From Hybos culiciformis (lineage: Eukaryota > Arthropoda > Insecta > Diptera > Hybotidae), in NCBI GenBank assembly GCA_964007475.1, contig OZ023274.1:98465322-98529321 (forward strand): DNA of 64,000 bases. Reading direction: 5' to 3'. A program made the position numbers and the translations under genes. A model generated the notes under the pieces. That model was not told the origin of the DNA. It worked only from the letters and a program-made list of their open reading frames with translations, and ran no database searches. Below are positions 1 to 8,775 of the stretch, one piece after another (positions within the stretch are counted from its first letter, which is position 1; each line of letters opens with the position of its first letter).

Positions 1-305
1 AGGAAATAAGAACATATGAGAATCAGAATGTAAAGTTTTTTCGCTTTATATAAAAACTTGTAGACTCCACTTTAATTTATACCACTTTAAAAAATCACAA
101 ATAATTAGTAACGACAACCCCTCCTAGATTATTTAAATTCGAACCGGGGTCCAAACAGTCCAACAAATACAAACAGTTTGGATGTCTAGTAATAGTAGAA
201 ATAGAAAATTAATTTTCTGAAAAAAACCTGAAAAATCAACACCTTAAAATTATACTTACTAATGATAAAATTTTCATACACTTTTTTCCCAATAATGACT
301 GTGAT
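1..305. other. AT-rich non-coding stretch
   Basis: I see no gene, RNA or recognisable element. A short GC-richer patch lies near 118-165. It could belong to an old repeat that starts outside the window. Confidence 0.4.
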
Positions 306-438
306 AAGCATGAAACTTAATATAACATTTAAGCATGAAACTTAATATCACGTATGTATAATCTATAAGCATGAAACTTAATATCACATATGTATAATCT
401 ATAAGCATGAAACTTAATATCACATGTGTATAATGTAT
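306..438. repeat. 36-bp tandem repeat, about 3.7 copies
   Basis: The phrase AAGCATGAAACTTAATATCA recurs at 306, 331, 367 and 403. The last three copies are spaced exactly 36 bases apart. The first unit is shortened to 25 bases. An apparent open frame on the minus strand here simply translates the repeat and is not a gene. Confidence 0.9.
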
Positions 439-462
439 ATTGTTTTTGTCGCAAAAAAACAA

Positions 463-545
463 GCGGGCCCCTTAGCTCTGTGGGCCCAGGGAATTATACC
501 CCCCCTCCCCCCCCCCCCCCCCTCTCGACAGGCCTGGGTACAGCA
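463..545. other. GC-rich patch with a C tract, probably a transposon end remnant
   Basis: A sharp compositional island in AT-rich DNA. It has GGGCCC twice and a run of about 24 pyrimidines that are nearly all C at 499-524, followed by GACAGGCCTGG. Such patches are common in terminal parts of insect DNA transposons, but no paired end or target duplication was found. Confidence 0.35.
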
Positions 546-738
546 TCAAAAACTTCCATTTGTTTGCCCATTAAATGAGTGGTAGTTTCAATTAATAAAA
601 AAATTCTCTTATCATAAATTATATTATGCTGAATTATATTGTGCTGAATCCTCTTTCAGCTTCGGCGGAATTACATTTAAAATTCTTTTAGCTCTCATAA
701 TAGTTTTATAATAAGTTTTATTTTCGTGTTTTTTTAAC

Positions 739-1176
739 GGGAGCCGGTCTAATGCCGGGAGTTGAAAATCCCGGAGGTACGAAATCCCGGAATTTTTTTC
801 CCCCGTTTACAAAATCCCGGAAATCACAATCCCGGATTCTGAAATCCCAGAAGATAGAATCCCGGAAGGACGAAATCCCGAAAACACTAAATCGCGTAAC
901 TTGAAATCCCGAAAAGACGTAATCCCAGCCGCAAATCCCACTGACCAACCAACAGTTCGCCCGCCCGCCGCCCCCACCCCTCTTTCGTTCTGGGATATTC
1001 CCTTTATGCTTTTCCCAAAAATAGAAGTATCGCCATTTTTTCTTCCAAATTAAAATTTCTTGGATTTTGTCATTTCGGGATTTTAAATTCCGGGATTTTG
1101 TTTTCCAGGATTTTAACTTCCGGGATTTTATCTTTTGTACTCGGGATTTTGACTTCCGGGGCTTAGACCCCAACCC
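739..1176. mobile_element. Foldback-type DNA element with AAATCCCGG repeat arms (438 bp)
   Basis: The left end GGGAGCCGGTCTAATGCCGG pairs with the reverse complement of the right end, GGGTTGGGGTCTAAGCCCCGG. Both arms are built of a short degenerate motif around AAATCCCGGAA, pointing inward as inverted arrays. The flanks TTTTTTAAC (730-738) and ATTTTTAAC (1177-1185) match at 8 of 9 positions and look like a target duplication. Long inverted arms made of short repeats plus a target duplication of about 9 bp are typical of foldback/MULE-like elements. The core at 927-980 (AGCCGCAAATCCCACTGACC, then GCCCGCCCGCCGCC) recurs in the foldback element at 34712-36075. It encodes nothing credible: the 151-codon minus-strand frame across it is translated repeat. 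Confidence 0.8.
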
Positions 1177-1204
1177 ATTTTTAACGTCTGTGTTATTTGT
1201 TTAT

Positions 1205-1446
1205 TTTGTGTAAATTTTTGACCAATTAAATCAGACAAAGTATTAAATTTTTAAAAAAGAAATTTATTGTTTATTAAACATTAGTTTTTATAATTAATTG
1301 ATTTGACGTTTCGATGTTTGGTTCACATCCTCATCAGAAATGTTTGGTATTTTTTAAAATAATACAGAAAAAATAAATAAAAAATGCCAAAAATTTCTGA
1401 TGAGGATGGGAACCAAACACCAATTAAAACCAAAAATTTACACAAA
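1205..1446. repeat. Inverted-repeat (MITE-like) element
   Basis: Two nested inverted pairs share one axis. The outer pair is TTTGTGTAAATTTTTG at 1205-1220 and its complement at 1431-1446. The inner pair is about 39 bp with a few mismatches (1316-1355 and 1380-1418, containing CATCCTCATCAGAAAT). The arrangement is that of a small foldback or MITE. I found no clear target duplication. Confidence 0.6.
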
Positions 1447-1837
1447 GTTTTATTTTCTATATCTCACATATCAACAAAATATCGAAATTCTTTAACATAT
1501 TTTCACCTTCAATCGATGGTGCTTCAACAATATTAACCGGCCATGTTTCTGTATTTAATATATTATAGCAATTTAAAATTTTTTTTGTTAATGTGTTCCG
1601 TAAAATAGTTTCAATATCACGAAATACACAAAAAATCAGTCATTTGATAACTTTAAAACATCGTTAAAGCAAAAACATAATAAACAACAACCGGTACGGA
1701 AAATGTTGAAAATTTTAACAACCGGTACGGGCGTACCGCCCCGTACCGACTGAATATCCACTGGCTCTATTATATATTTACCTAAAACGAGTAAAAAGCG
1801 TAAATTTAAAGATTAATGAAAGTTATCACTAACTAAA

Positions 1838-1843
1838 TTTATT
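1838..1843 (-). promoter_or_regulatory. Poly(A) signal of gene A
   Basis: AATAAA on the minus strand, about 33 bases beyond the TAA stop of gene A, which is a usual spacing for a short 3' UTR. Confidence 0.55.
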
Positions 1844-1875
1844 ATAAAATATATATGCAGAAGTATAAGAAATTT

Positions 1876-2826
1876 TTAATTTTTGTCACATGCTGATTTT
1901 GGCTTTCTGACTTTTGGTATTGGTCTTACATACCGTTTAGCTATAATTTTTTCCATCTCTTCATCTAACTCCTTTTGTCTGATGATATCATCTAATTTAC
2001 ATTTAATGGGGAAAATTTCTTCAATTTTATTTTCCAATTGTCTATATTGCTTTTCTCTTATGTTTGCAATCACAAGTGCTGCTTTTCCAGTTAACCAAAG
2101 GCGTCTTTTAAATTCAAATTGTGCATAGTTTTCTTCTGAACAGCAATTCCAAAAATCCAATTCTGGCATGCTTTCGTCATCAGTGTCATTCTCTGTATAT
2201 TTGCAGATATCATATTTTGAACAAAAATCAAATGTTTTGATCCTACGTTTTGGTGGACCCTTCTTTGGTGGTTTCTTGTGATCATAATCGTATCCGAAGT
2301 TGCATTCACACTTGTTTTTTGAATCTATTTTCTTGCTGGAACAATCCAAATGTTTTGGTTCTTCATCTTTGCATTCTATTTTATTAACTAAGCTTCTAAT
2401 GACGGCTATAAGACAGGCACTGCAAGGGTCTTCTTTACAACATTTTTCATTAATTAATGCATGTGCACGGTATTTATGTAATAAATTTGTTTGTTTATTG
2501 TAAGGTCCATAAAATGAAATATTCTTTGTGTATTTTTCCAAATCTGAACCAAACAGGAAGGAATCTTCTAAAGATATATTTCCTTCACAAGGACACAAAT
2601 CGTATTTTTTTTTCGGTCCATATATGCATGGTTCATTACGTCCACATTCGACACTACATGGAATTATTGGTTCCAATGGCATCATCGGTTCTTCACTGAA
2701 TATATTAAGGCCTGCTTTTAGTTCTTGTAATTTTCTATGTATAGTGGTAAGTGAATATTTTGCATCCCGATCCACTGTTACTTTGATATTTTTGGATGGA
2801 ATACATTTTTCAACTTTACAGTTCAT
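1876..2826 (-). CDS. Gene A: lysine/cysteine-rich family protein, divergent member (316 aa)
   Basis: I do not recognise the family, so no function is assigned. The gene is an uninterrupted ATG-to-TAA frame. An N-terminal segment (about 21-43, DAKYSLTTIHRKLQELKAG) looks helical and matches gene B. The family core follows: SFLFGSDLEKY (89-99), GPYNKQTNLLHKYRAH (107-122), CKEDPCSACL (130-139), a Lys/Cys-rich linker, FDFCSKYDIC (199-208) and a helical RRLWLTGKAALVIANIREK stretch (241-259). Unlike B, C and D, the C-terminus lacks the GWQxGR and KSKYxIxPYD motifs and has a charged tail instead, so this is the most diverged member. There is no signal peptide and no membrane segment. In mRNA sense an A-rich run lies a few bases before the ATG. 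Confidence 0.8.
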   Translation of the reverse strand: MNCKVEKCIPSKNIKVTVDRDAKYSLTTIHRKLQELKAGLNIFSEEPMMPLEPIIPCSVECGRNEPCIYGPKKKYDLCPCEGNISLEDSFLFGSDLEKYTKNISFYGPYNKQTNLLHKYRAHALINEKCCKEDPCSACLIAVIRSLVNKIECKDEEPKHLDCSSKKIDSKNKCECNFGYDYDHKKPPKKGPPKRRIKTFDFCSKYDICKYTENDTDDESMPELDFWNCCSEENYAQFEFKRRLWLTGKAALVIANIREKQYRQLENKIEEIFPIKCKLDDIIRQKELDEEMEKIIAKRYVRPIPKVRKPKSACDKN

Positions 2827-2854
2827 TTAATGTTTTTTTTTTTTTTTTTAATAA

Positions 2855-2868
2855 AATTTCGAATTTTG
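2855..2868 (-). promoter_or_regulatory. Two overlapping CNAAATT motifs upstream of gene A
   Basis: The minus strand reads CAAAATTCGAAATT, which contains CAAAATT and CGAAATT, 29-42 bases before the ATG. CNAAATT has been described near start sites of Drosophila testis-specific genes. The match is simple and the background is AT-rich, so its weight comes from recurrence in front of every gene of the cluster. Confidence 0.35.
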
Positions 2869-2937
2869 ACTAAAAATTTTTAATTACAATCATTGAAAAA
2901 AATTATTAGCATTTTAAAAATAAGTCAAAATCAGTAG

Positions 2938-3255
2938 CTCAATGATTAGCAGTTAGATCAAAGACGCCTGTCTTTTCATCGTTATGCGTGTGTTTGTAAC
3001 GAATGATTTCATTTCCAAACACCAACATCTATCGATCTAAGATTTCAAACATAGGTTCGGTTAGAACTCTTATGCTTATTTTTTTTTTTGGACCCAGTAG
3101 ATAGGAGAGGTGGGGTTTTTTGGCATGCATATTCATATTTACTGTGCGATTTTTGATGGTAGACGGTGTTAGAGGTCGAATAATAATGGTCAAATTTATT
3201 GGATAATAATTTCAAATCTGTGGTTCAAACCTCGCAAACAGTTGTTTCTCCCGGA
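2938..3255 (+). repeat. Possible degenerate tRNA-derived SINE pieces
   Basis: AGTAGCTCAATGATTAGCAG at 2932-2951 resembles a tRNA D-arm/A-box. TGTGGTTCAAACCTCGC at 3220-3236 resembles a B-box. They are too far apart for one intact promoter and no tRNA fold is possible. This is at most decayed SINE material between genes A and B. Confidence 0.25.
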
Positions 3256-3595
3256 TTTATTCAGTTATAATAATAATAATTTCACTAATTTGTGAACTAA
3301 TAATTGAGTATAAACGGGGTTTATGTTAAATTACTGTCTAATCAACTAATAAAAAATACTGAAATTATTTAAGTTCATATCTTTTCGCAACTAATTTTCC
3401 GTTTATGTACTTAGAAAAAAAAATTATAAAAATAAGGATGTGAAAAAAAAGTTATATAGATTTTGTTATGTTTTACGACTATTTTTGTATTTCAACACTT
3501 ATAAAATATCAAAATCACAAAGTAAATTTTATGTTTTAATCACACTGCCAAAAATGTTGCCCAAAAGGCATAATTTTTGGAGCATTAGTTATGGT

Positions 3596-4609
3596 TTATT
3601 GCTCCGGAGAACGTTTTCTGAGTATTACCCTTCGATCATATGGTTGGATTATGTATTTCGATTTCTTTTTAGGCGTTTGCCGTCCAATTTGCCATCCTAA
3701 ATTACAACTATTAGGCATAATTTCATCGGGTCCAGCTTTCAATTGTCCTAATTTTTTCTCCCTTACACTAATAACCATTGAAAGGGCACGATCACTTAAC
3801 CAACCGCGTTTTGTTGATTGAAGTTGTGAATTATTTTCACAAGTTTTTGTCATTAAGCATTTCATAAGGTCTTCTGATACTAGTTTTTCTTCCTCCTCTG
3901 GGCATGGAACAGGGGCAAATTTTGAGCAAAAATCATGTACTTGAGGTGGACCACATTTTGGTGGACAGTCTGGTTGTTGTATGCTATCCGAATCGTTACA
4001 TTGATTTTCTTTACACTCACATTCGCACACTTTTGGTTTTTTGTTTGAACACTGATCACAAGATTTAGCTTTAGGATTACATTCATCTTCTTCATCACAA
4101 TCACAATCTGATTTAGCAAGTAATTGTTTTATCATAAAGATAAGACAATTAGTACATGGATCTTCAGGCGAACACGTCTCTTTATTATGTGCGTTTGAAA
4201 TGTGCCTACGGTATTTATGTAATAATTTTGTTTCATGGCAGAAAGGTCCGGCAAATAAGGGATCATTGATGAATTTGTTCAAATCGGATCCAAATAGAAA
4301 TGAATCTTTCAAAGATCTTTTTTCTTTACAAGGATTTTTTTTGCATTTCTTTTTTGACCCGTCTCTTCTTAATTTTGGTTGCTTCCGAGGGTCTGGATCA
4401 AATATACAAGATTTTTTTTTTTCACGTTCCATATCACATGGATTTGTTTTGGGCTCAAATGGAGCACATTCTTTTGGGGGATTATTTGTTGCGACGATAT
4501 TAATTTCTCCTTTCAATTGTTCTAATTTTTTATGTACAGCGCTTAGTGAGTATTTCGCGTCCTGAGGCGTTGATACCACATCTGAGTCCAAAATTTGCAC
4601 GTTACTCAT
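3596..4609 (-). CDS. Gene B: lysine/cysteine-rich family protein (337 aa)
   Basis: The function is unknown. The start is the ATG at 4609 (MSNVQIL). The frame stays open two codons further to a TTG, which is not a credible start in a eukaryote. Order of parts: helical N-segment shared with A (about 17-38, DAKYSLSAVHKKLEQLKGE); Lys-rich stretch; SLKDSFLFGSDLNKF (99-113); LLHKYRRH (129-136); CSPEDPCTNCL (146-156), a tight Cys cluster; Cys-rich linker with CECEC near 195-199; VHDFCSKFA (224-232); LSDRALSMVISVRE (271-284); SCNLGWQIGR (301-310); KKKSKYIIQPYD (314-325). The paired Cys motifs suggest metal binding or disulfides, which is inference only. There is no signal peptide or membrane segment. 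It lies 770 bp from gene A and 480 bp from gene C and is duplicated as B2. Confidence 0.88.
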   Translation of the reverse strand: MSNVQILDSDVVSTPQDAKYSLSAVHKKLEQLKGEINIVATNNPPKECAPFEPKTNPCDMEREKKKSCIFDPDPRKQPKLRRDGSKKKCKKNPCKEKRSLKDSFLFGSDLNKFINDPLFAGPFCHETKLLHKYRRHISNAHNKETCSPEDPCTNCLIFMIKQLLAKSDCDCDEEDECNPKAKSCDQCSNKKPKVCECECKENQCNDSDSIQQPDCPPKCGPPQVHDFCSKFAPVPCPEEEEKLVSEDLMKCLMTKTCENNSQLQSTKRGWLSDRALSMVISVREKKLGQLKAGPDEIMPNSCNLGWQIGRQTPKKKSKYIIQPYDRRVILRKRSPEQ

Positions 4610-4629
4610 TTTCAATTTTGGTTTTTTTT

Positions 4630-4636
4630 AATTTCG
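4630..4636 (-). promoter_or_regulatory. CNAAATT motif upstream of gene B
   Basis: The minus strand reads CGAAATT, 21-27 bases before the chosen ATG. The position is similar to that in genes A, C and D. A TATATAAATA stretch about 230 bases upstream (near 4842) could be a TATA box, but AT richness makes that weak. Confidence 0.3.
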
Positions 4637-5044
4637 AATTTTTATGATCCTTTCAAAATTTTTTCACCAAATTCTAATAATATCAAAAAAATGACATATA
4701 GAATTAGGAATCTAAGACTAATATTTATTTTATCCAGGGCCTCACGATTCACGAGTTATAACTAAGCGAAGATGGATTTTTTAGATCCTGAATGCAAGCT
4801 TAAAGAAAAATGGATGTGACGCTCAGCCTTTAAGGAATATTTATATAACCTACTCTAATCTTTCAATATTTAATATTATTAATAATCAGCTGATAATATA
4901 ATATTATTTTCCATATTTTCCATAATTTGATTGAGAATTCGTATTTTTAATCGTATTTTATTGAGGAAGATGACAATGCTTGAATAGATATTAAAATAAA
5001 ATTAAATTACTAAATTTTAGTGCTGAGATTTTAACATTTTTGAA

Positions 5045-5050
5045 TTTATT
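5045..5050 (-). promoter_or_regulatory. Poly(A) signal of gene C
   Basis: AATAAA on the minus strand, 40 bases past the TAG of gene C, inside the phrase CGGAAATAAAT. The same phrase lies downstream of gene D, so C and D share 3' UTR ancestry. Confidence 0.6.
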
Positions 5051-5089
5051 TCCGAAAAATTAAAAACAATAATAACAAATTTTGTAATC

Positions 5090-6031
5090 CTAACATACTG
5101 ATTTTGGATTTCTAACCATTACCCGCGGGTCATATGGTTCAATGGTGTACTTTGATTTATTTTTTGGCATATATCGTCCGACTTGCCAACCGAAACCGCA
5201 GCTACTGCAAAAAACTTCTTCAGGTTTAATTTGAATTGGTGATAAAAATCTTTCCCTTACACTAACAAGAAATGAAGTTGCACGTTCACACATCCAAGTT
5301 CGTCTCGCATCATAAAGTGGACTGTATTCACAAGTATTCGTCATGAAACACTTCAAAAGTTCTTCTTCTGGTACATTATGTTCAATTTCATCAACATTTG
5401 CAAACGGACATTTAGCAAATCTTGAACAAAAGTCATGGCTTGGATTTTTACATCTTGATTCACTCAATTTGCATCTATTCGGTTTCTTATTGTTTATGCC
5501 ACAAAAAGGGTCGGAATTGTCACCTGAACATGGGTTTTTATCGTTTTGGATTTTGCTACACGAAATAGTTGATTCTATGTCACAAGGTTTTTTATGCTCT
5601 CGTTTATTACGAGAACTATTACTTTTGGTCCTTTTTTTATCATCATTAGCACAATCATTATTTTTATCACCTTCTAGGTTTGCAAGCAACTTTTTAACAA
5701 GTGCATTCAGGCAACCAGTGCATGGATCTTCTTTGGTGCAATTAATTGGTTTATTGAATTTTTGAATTGTCTTTGTTCCTTCATTATATGGACCAGAATA
5801 CGTTGGATTTTTGATATATTTATCCAAATCGGGACCACAGAGAAATGAATCTCCTAAAGGCGATAATTCTGAAGGTGGCCGTGAGCTGCAAGCCGTTTGG
5901 GGACTCGAAAAGCATTCACCGATATCTACTTTTATTTCTTCCACTTCATTTTGAATAGTATTAAGTGGGTTTCCTACATCTTTAACTGCTGAGTCTATTT
6001 TTTTTAATGATTTGCAAGGACTACAAGGCAT
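5090..6031 (-). CDS. Gene C: lysine/cysteine-rich family protein (313 aa)
   Basis: Same unknown family, second subfamily: it starts MPCSPC, like MPCGCC of gene D, and lacks the DAKYSL segment of A and B. Parts in order: N-terminus with a predicted helix (about 17-37); LGDSFLCGPDLDKYIKNP (59-76); SGPYNEGTKTIQKF (79-92); CTKEDPCTGCLNALVKKLL (98-116); Lys/Ser/Asn-rich linker with scattered Cys; SHDFCSRFAKCPF (198-210); EEELLKCFMTNTC (222-234); CERATSFLVSVRE (248-260); SSCGFGWQVGRYMPKNKSKY (276-295), continuing TIEPYD. It is one exon from ATG to TAG. The poly(A) signal at 5045-5050 and a CAAAATT upstream frame a short transcription unit. It is copied exactly as C2. Confidence 0.88.
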   Translation of the reverse strand: MPCSPCKSLKKIDSAVKDVGNPLNTIQNEVEEIKVDIGECFSSPQTACSSRPPSELSPLGDSFLCGPDLDKYIKNPTYSGPYNEGTKTIQKFNKPINCTKEDPCTGCLNALVKKLLANLEGDKNNDCANDDKKRTKSNSSRNKREHKKPCDIESTISCSKIQNDKNPCSGDNSDPFCGINNKKPNRCKLSESRCKNPSHDFCSRFAKCPFANVDEIEHNVPEEELLKCFMTNTCEYSPLYDARRTWMCERATSFLVSVRERFLSPIQIKPEEVFCSSCGFGWQVGRYMPKNKSKYTIEPYDPRVMVRNPKSVC

Positions 6032-6073
6032 TTGAACTTTGTATGTTTTTTTGATTTTTATTCTTTATGAAAA

Positions 6074-6080
6074 AATTTTG
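6074..6080 (-). promoter_or_regulatory. CNAAATT motif upstream of gene C
   Basis: The minus strand reads CAAAATT, 43-49 bases before the ATG. The surrounding AAATTCAAAATTTT is shared with the equivalent site of gene D at almost the same distance. Confidence 0.35.
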
Positions 6081-7122
6081 AATTTAAAAAAAGAAGTTTT
6101 TTTTTTTTTTTTTTATTATTTTAATAATTTTGATTACTTTCTCACAATCAAATTTCAATTTATTTGAGACATAAAAAATTAAGTTTTTAAGATTTAATTC
6201 ATAAGTTTTTCCTTTAACGTACCTACTAGACCAATTACTATACCTATTTTGTGATTTCAGGAAAATCACGATTATGGTTTAATTTTTAGTTGATTTAAGT
6301 CTAGTAATCAATAAATCAATTGGGATGGCATAAAGATAATAATAGTAAAAAAATAAATTTTCTTCTTTGAAATTGCTCATACACTTAAGCTCGGTGAAAA
6401 AACATTATGAGCTAAGTAGTTTTGCATCGCCAATGGGCGTTAGTGACAGTGCATGACGTTAATCGAAGCAAAAATTGTGTTTGGCTTCGGTTATAAAAAA
6501 TTAATGCAAAATTTTAAACAAGTTTTAAATTCAAATTGATTAAAAATTCTCAAGGGTAGATTATATTTTTTCTTTTCATTAATACCCAAAAGTTTTCATA
6601 GAATTTCACGGACAATACTATGGTAGTAGGTATCCACTAATGCTAAATTTAATTTTTTAATTTTTTTAGTGCTTTTGTAGTTAATTTTCTGATTTTTTGA
6701 TAATTTTCATAAAAATATAAATAAATTTCCGTTATTCAATTTAAATAATAAAATTCAAGTTATTGACAATATGCATATTATTATATTATATCATCGAAAA
6801 TTATAGAAGAATTTCTACAAAATTATTTTGATCCAATTCAGTAGATCAACAATTAGTTCAGATCCAAACGTTCGATAAAAAACGACGTTCAAGATGAATA
6901 TTGATGGGTAACATAAAAACAAACATTTCTTTGACAATTAAATCAACCTATGTATATTTACATTTACCTTATTTTAATAAACAAGGTCAATCTGCGGCTT
7001 CTTTGAGAATTAAGATTTCACAGATTTCTTTACGGTCGTAATAGCCTTTACCAAATATTAAGTATATGAGTTGTAGTTAGTCGCAAAACAAGTTTTTTTT
7101 TTGTATTTTCATTTGTTCTATA

Positions 7123-7128
7123 TTTATT
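7123..7128 (-). promoter_or_regulatory. Gene D-type poly(A) signal now downstream of gene B2
   Basis: This is the duplicated copy of the AATAAA found after gene D. After the duplication it sits 154 bases beyond the stop of B2, with no other gene between, so it is the likely 3' processing site of B2. Confidence 0.5.
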
Positions 7129-7180
7129 TCCGAAATATTATAATTTAAAATATGGTCACAATAATAGCAAATCTTTTAAT

Positions 7181-7250
7181 TTAAGAATCTTTTTTTTTTT
7201 TTCTATTTCTACACATTATCATCGGATCATAGGGTTGAATGGAGAACTTA
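7181..7250 (-). pseudogene. 3' tail fragment of gene D at the duplication junction
   Basis: These bases equal 10867-10936, the last 23 codons of gene D (SIQPYDPMIMCRNRKKKKDS, then TAA). Upstream coding sequence is missing: the join at 7250 switches straight into the sequence that lies downstream of gene B. The piece cannot make protein and now forms part of the 3' flank of gene B2. It shows the right breakpoint lay inside gene D. Confidence 0.92.
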
Positions 7251-7281
7251 AAGGCATAATTTTTGGAGCATTAGTTATGGT

Positions 7282-8295
7282 TTATTGCTCCGGAGAACGT
7301 TTTCTGAGTATTACCCTTCGATCATATGGTTGGATTATGTATTTCGATTTCTTTTTAGGCGTTTGCCGTCCAATTTGCCATCCTAAATTACAACTATTAG
7401 GCATAATTTCATCGGGTCCAGCTTTCAATTGTCCTAATTTTTTCTCCCTTACACTAATAACCATTGAAAGGGCACGATCACTTAACCAACCGCGTTTTGT
7501 TGATTGAAGTTGTGAATTATTTTCACAAGTTTTTGTCATTAAGCATTTCATAAGGTCTTCTGATACTAGTTTTTCTTCCTCCTCTGGGCATGGAACAGGG
7601 GCAAATTTTGAGCAAAAATCATGTACTTGAGGTGGACCACATTTTGGTGGACAGTCTGGTTGTTGTATGCTATCCGAATCGTTACATTGATTTTCTTTAC
7701 ACTCACATTCGCACACTTTTGGTTTTTTGTTTGAACACTGATCACAAGATTTAGCTTTAGGATTACATTCATCTTCTTCATCACAATCACAATCTGATTT
7801 AGCAAGTAATTGTTTTATCATAAAGATAAGACAATTAGTACATGGATCTTCAGGCGAACACGTCTCTTTATTATGTGCGTTTGAAATGTGCCTACGGTAT
7901 TTATGTAATAATTTTGTTTCATGGCAGAAAGGTCCGGCAAATAAGGGATCATTGATGAATTTGTTCAAATCGGATCCAAATAGAAATGAATCTTTCAAAG
8001 ATCTTTTTTCTTTACAAGGATTTTTTTTGCATTTCTTTTTTGACCCGTCTCTTCTTAATTTTGGTTGCTTCCGAGGGTCTGGATCAAATATACAAGATTT
8101 TTTTTTTTCACGTTCCATATCACATGGATTTGTTTTGGGCTCAAATGGAGCACATTCTTTTGGGGGATTATTTGTTGCGACGATATTAATTTCTCCTTTC
8201 AATTGTTCTAATTTTTTATGTACAGCGCTTAGTGAGTATTTCGCGTCCTGAGGCGTTGATACCACATCTGAGTCCAAAATTTGCACGTTACTCAT
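7282..8295 (-). CDS. Gene B2: identical duplicate of gene B (337 aa)
   Basis: The protein and start context are identical to gene B (ATG at 8295; the upstream TTG is not used). The whole coding region and the 5' flank are copied, so the gene should be expressed like B. The 3' flank differs: after 32 bases of original sequence it joins the remnant tail of gene D, and the first strong AATAAA is the D-derived one at 7123. B and B2 therefore should make the same protein from mRNAs with different 3' UTRs, which is inference from sequence. Confidence 0.85.
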   Translation of the reverse strand: MSNVQILDSDVVSTPQDAKYSLSAVHKKLEQLKGEINIVATNNPPKECAPFEPKTNPCDMEREKKKSCIFDPDPRKQPKLRRDGSKKKCKKNPCKEKRSLKDSFLFGSDLNKFINDPLFAGPFCHETKLLHKYRRHISNAHNKETCSPEDPCTNCLIFMIKQLLAKSDCDCDEEDECNPKAKSCDQCSNKKPKVCECECKENQCNDSDSIQQPDCPPKCGPPQVHDFCSKFAPVPCPEEEEKLVSEDLMKCLMTKTCENNSQLQSTKRGWLSDRALSMVISVREKKLGQLKAGPDEIMPNSCNLGWQIGRQTPKKKSKYIIQPYDRRVILRKRSPEQ

Positions 8296-8315
8296 TTTCA
8301 ATTTTGGTTTTTTTT

Positions 8316-8322
8316 AATTTCG
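8316..8322 (-). promoter_or_regulatory. CNAAATT motif upstream of gene B2
   Basis: CGAAATT, the duplicate of the site at 4630-4636, at the same distance from the start codon. Confidence 0.3.
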
Positions 8323-8730
8323 AATTTTTATGATCCTTTCAAAATTTTTTCACCAAATTCTAATAATATCAAAAAAATGACATATAGAATTAGGAATCTA
8401 AGACTAATATTTATTTTATCCAGGGCCTCACGATTCACGAGTTATAACTAAGCGAAGATGGATTTTTTAGATCCTGAATGCAAGCTTAAAGAAAAATGGA
8501 TGTGACGCTCAGCCTTTAAGGAATATTTATATAACCTACTCTAATCTTTCAATATTTAATATTATTAATAATCAGCTGATAATATAATATTATTTTCCAT
8601 ATTTTCCATAATTTGATTGAGAATTCGTATTTTTAATCGTATTTTATTGAGGAAGATGACAATGCTTGAATAGATATTAAAATAAAATTAAATTACTAAA
8701 TTTTAGTGCTGAGATTTTAACATTTTTGAA

Positions 8731-8736
8731 TTTATT
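8731..8736 (-). promoter_or_regulatory. Poly(A) signal of gene C2
   Basis: AATAAA, the copy of 5045-5050, 40 bases past the stop of C2. Confidence 0.55.
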
Positions 8737-8775
8737 TCCGAAAAATTAAAAACAATAATAACAAATTTTGTAATC

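Larger units (their letters stand above)
3564..7249. repeat. First copy of a 3,686-bp tandem duplication (genes B and C)
   Basis: Every position from 3564 to 7249 that I compared matches the position 3,686 bases further on, including both genes, intergenic DNA and an 18-base T run (6095-6112 versus 9781-9798). Matching begins at 3564/7250: the preceding bases, A at 3563 and T at 7249, differ. It ends at 7250/10936. The unit holds gene B, gene C, C's upstream region and the 3' tail of gene D. Confidence 0.95.

Noticed and set aside
718..1173. A 151-codon minus-strand frame rich in Lys, Ser and Arg
   Set aside because: It is the translation of the AAATCCCGG repeat arms of the foldback element and has no coding features of its own.
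1686..1760. CCGGTACGG/CCGTACC palindromic patch as a complete hAT element
   Set aside because: One end-like sequence is visible (TATCCACTG), but no partner end or duplicated flank was found.
4610..4615. Two-codon N-terminal extension of gene B (and B2 at 8296-8301)
   Set aside because: It would start at TTG. The ATG at 4609 (8295) is the credible eukaryotic start.
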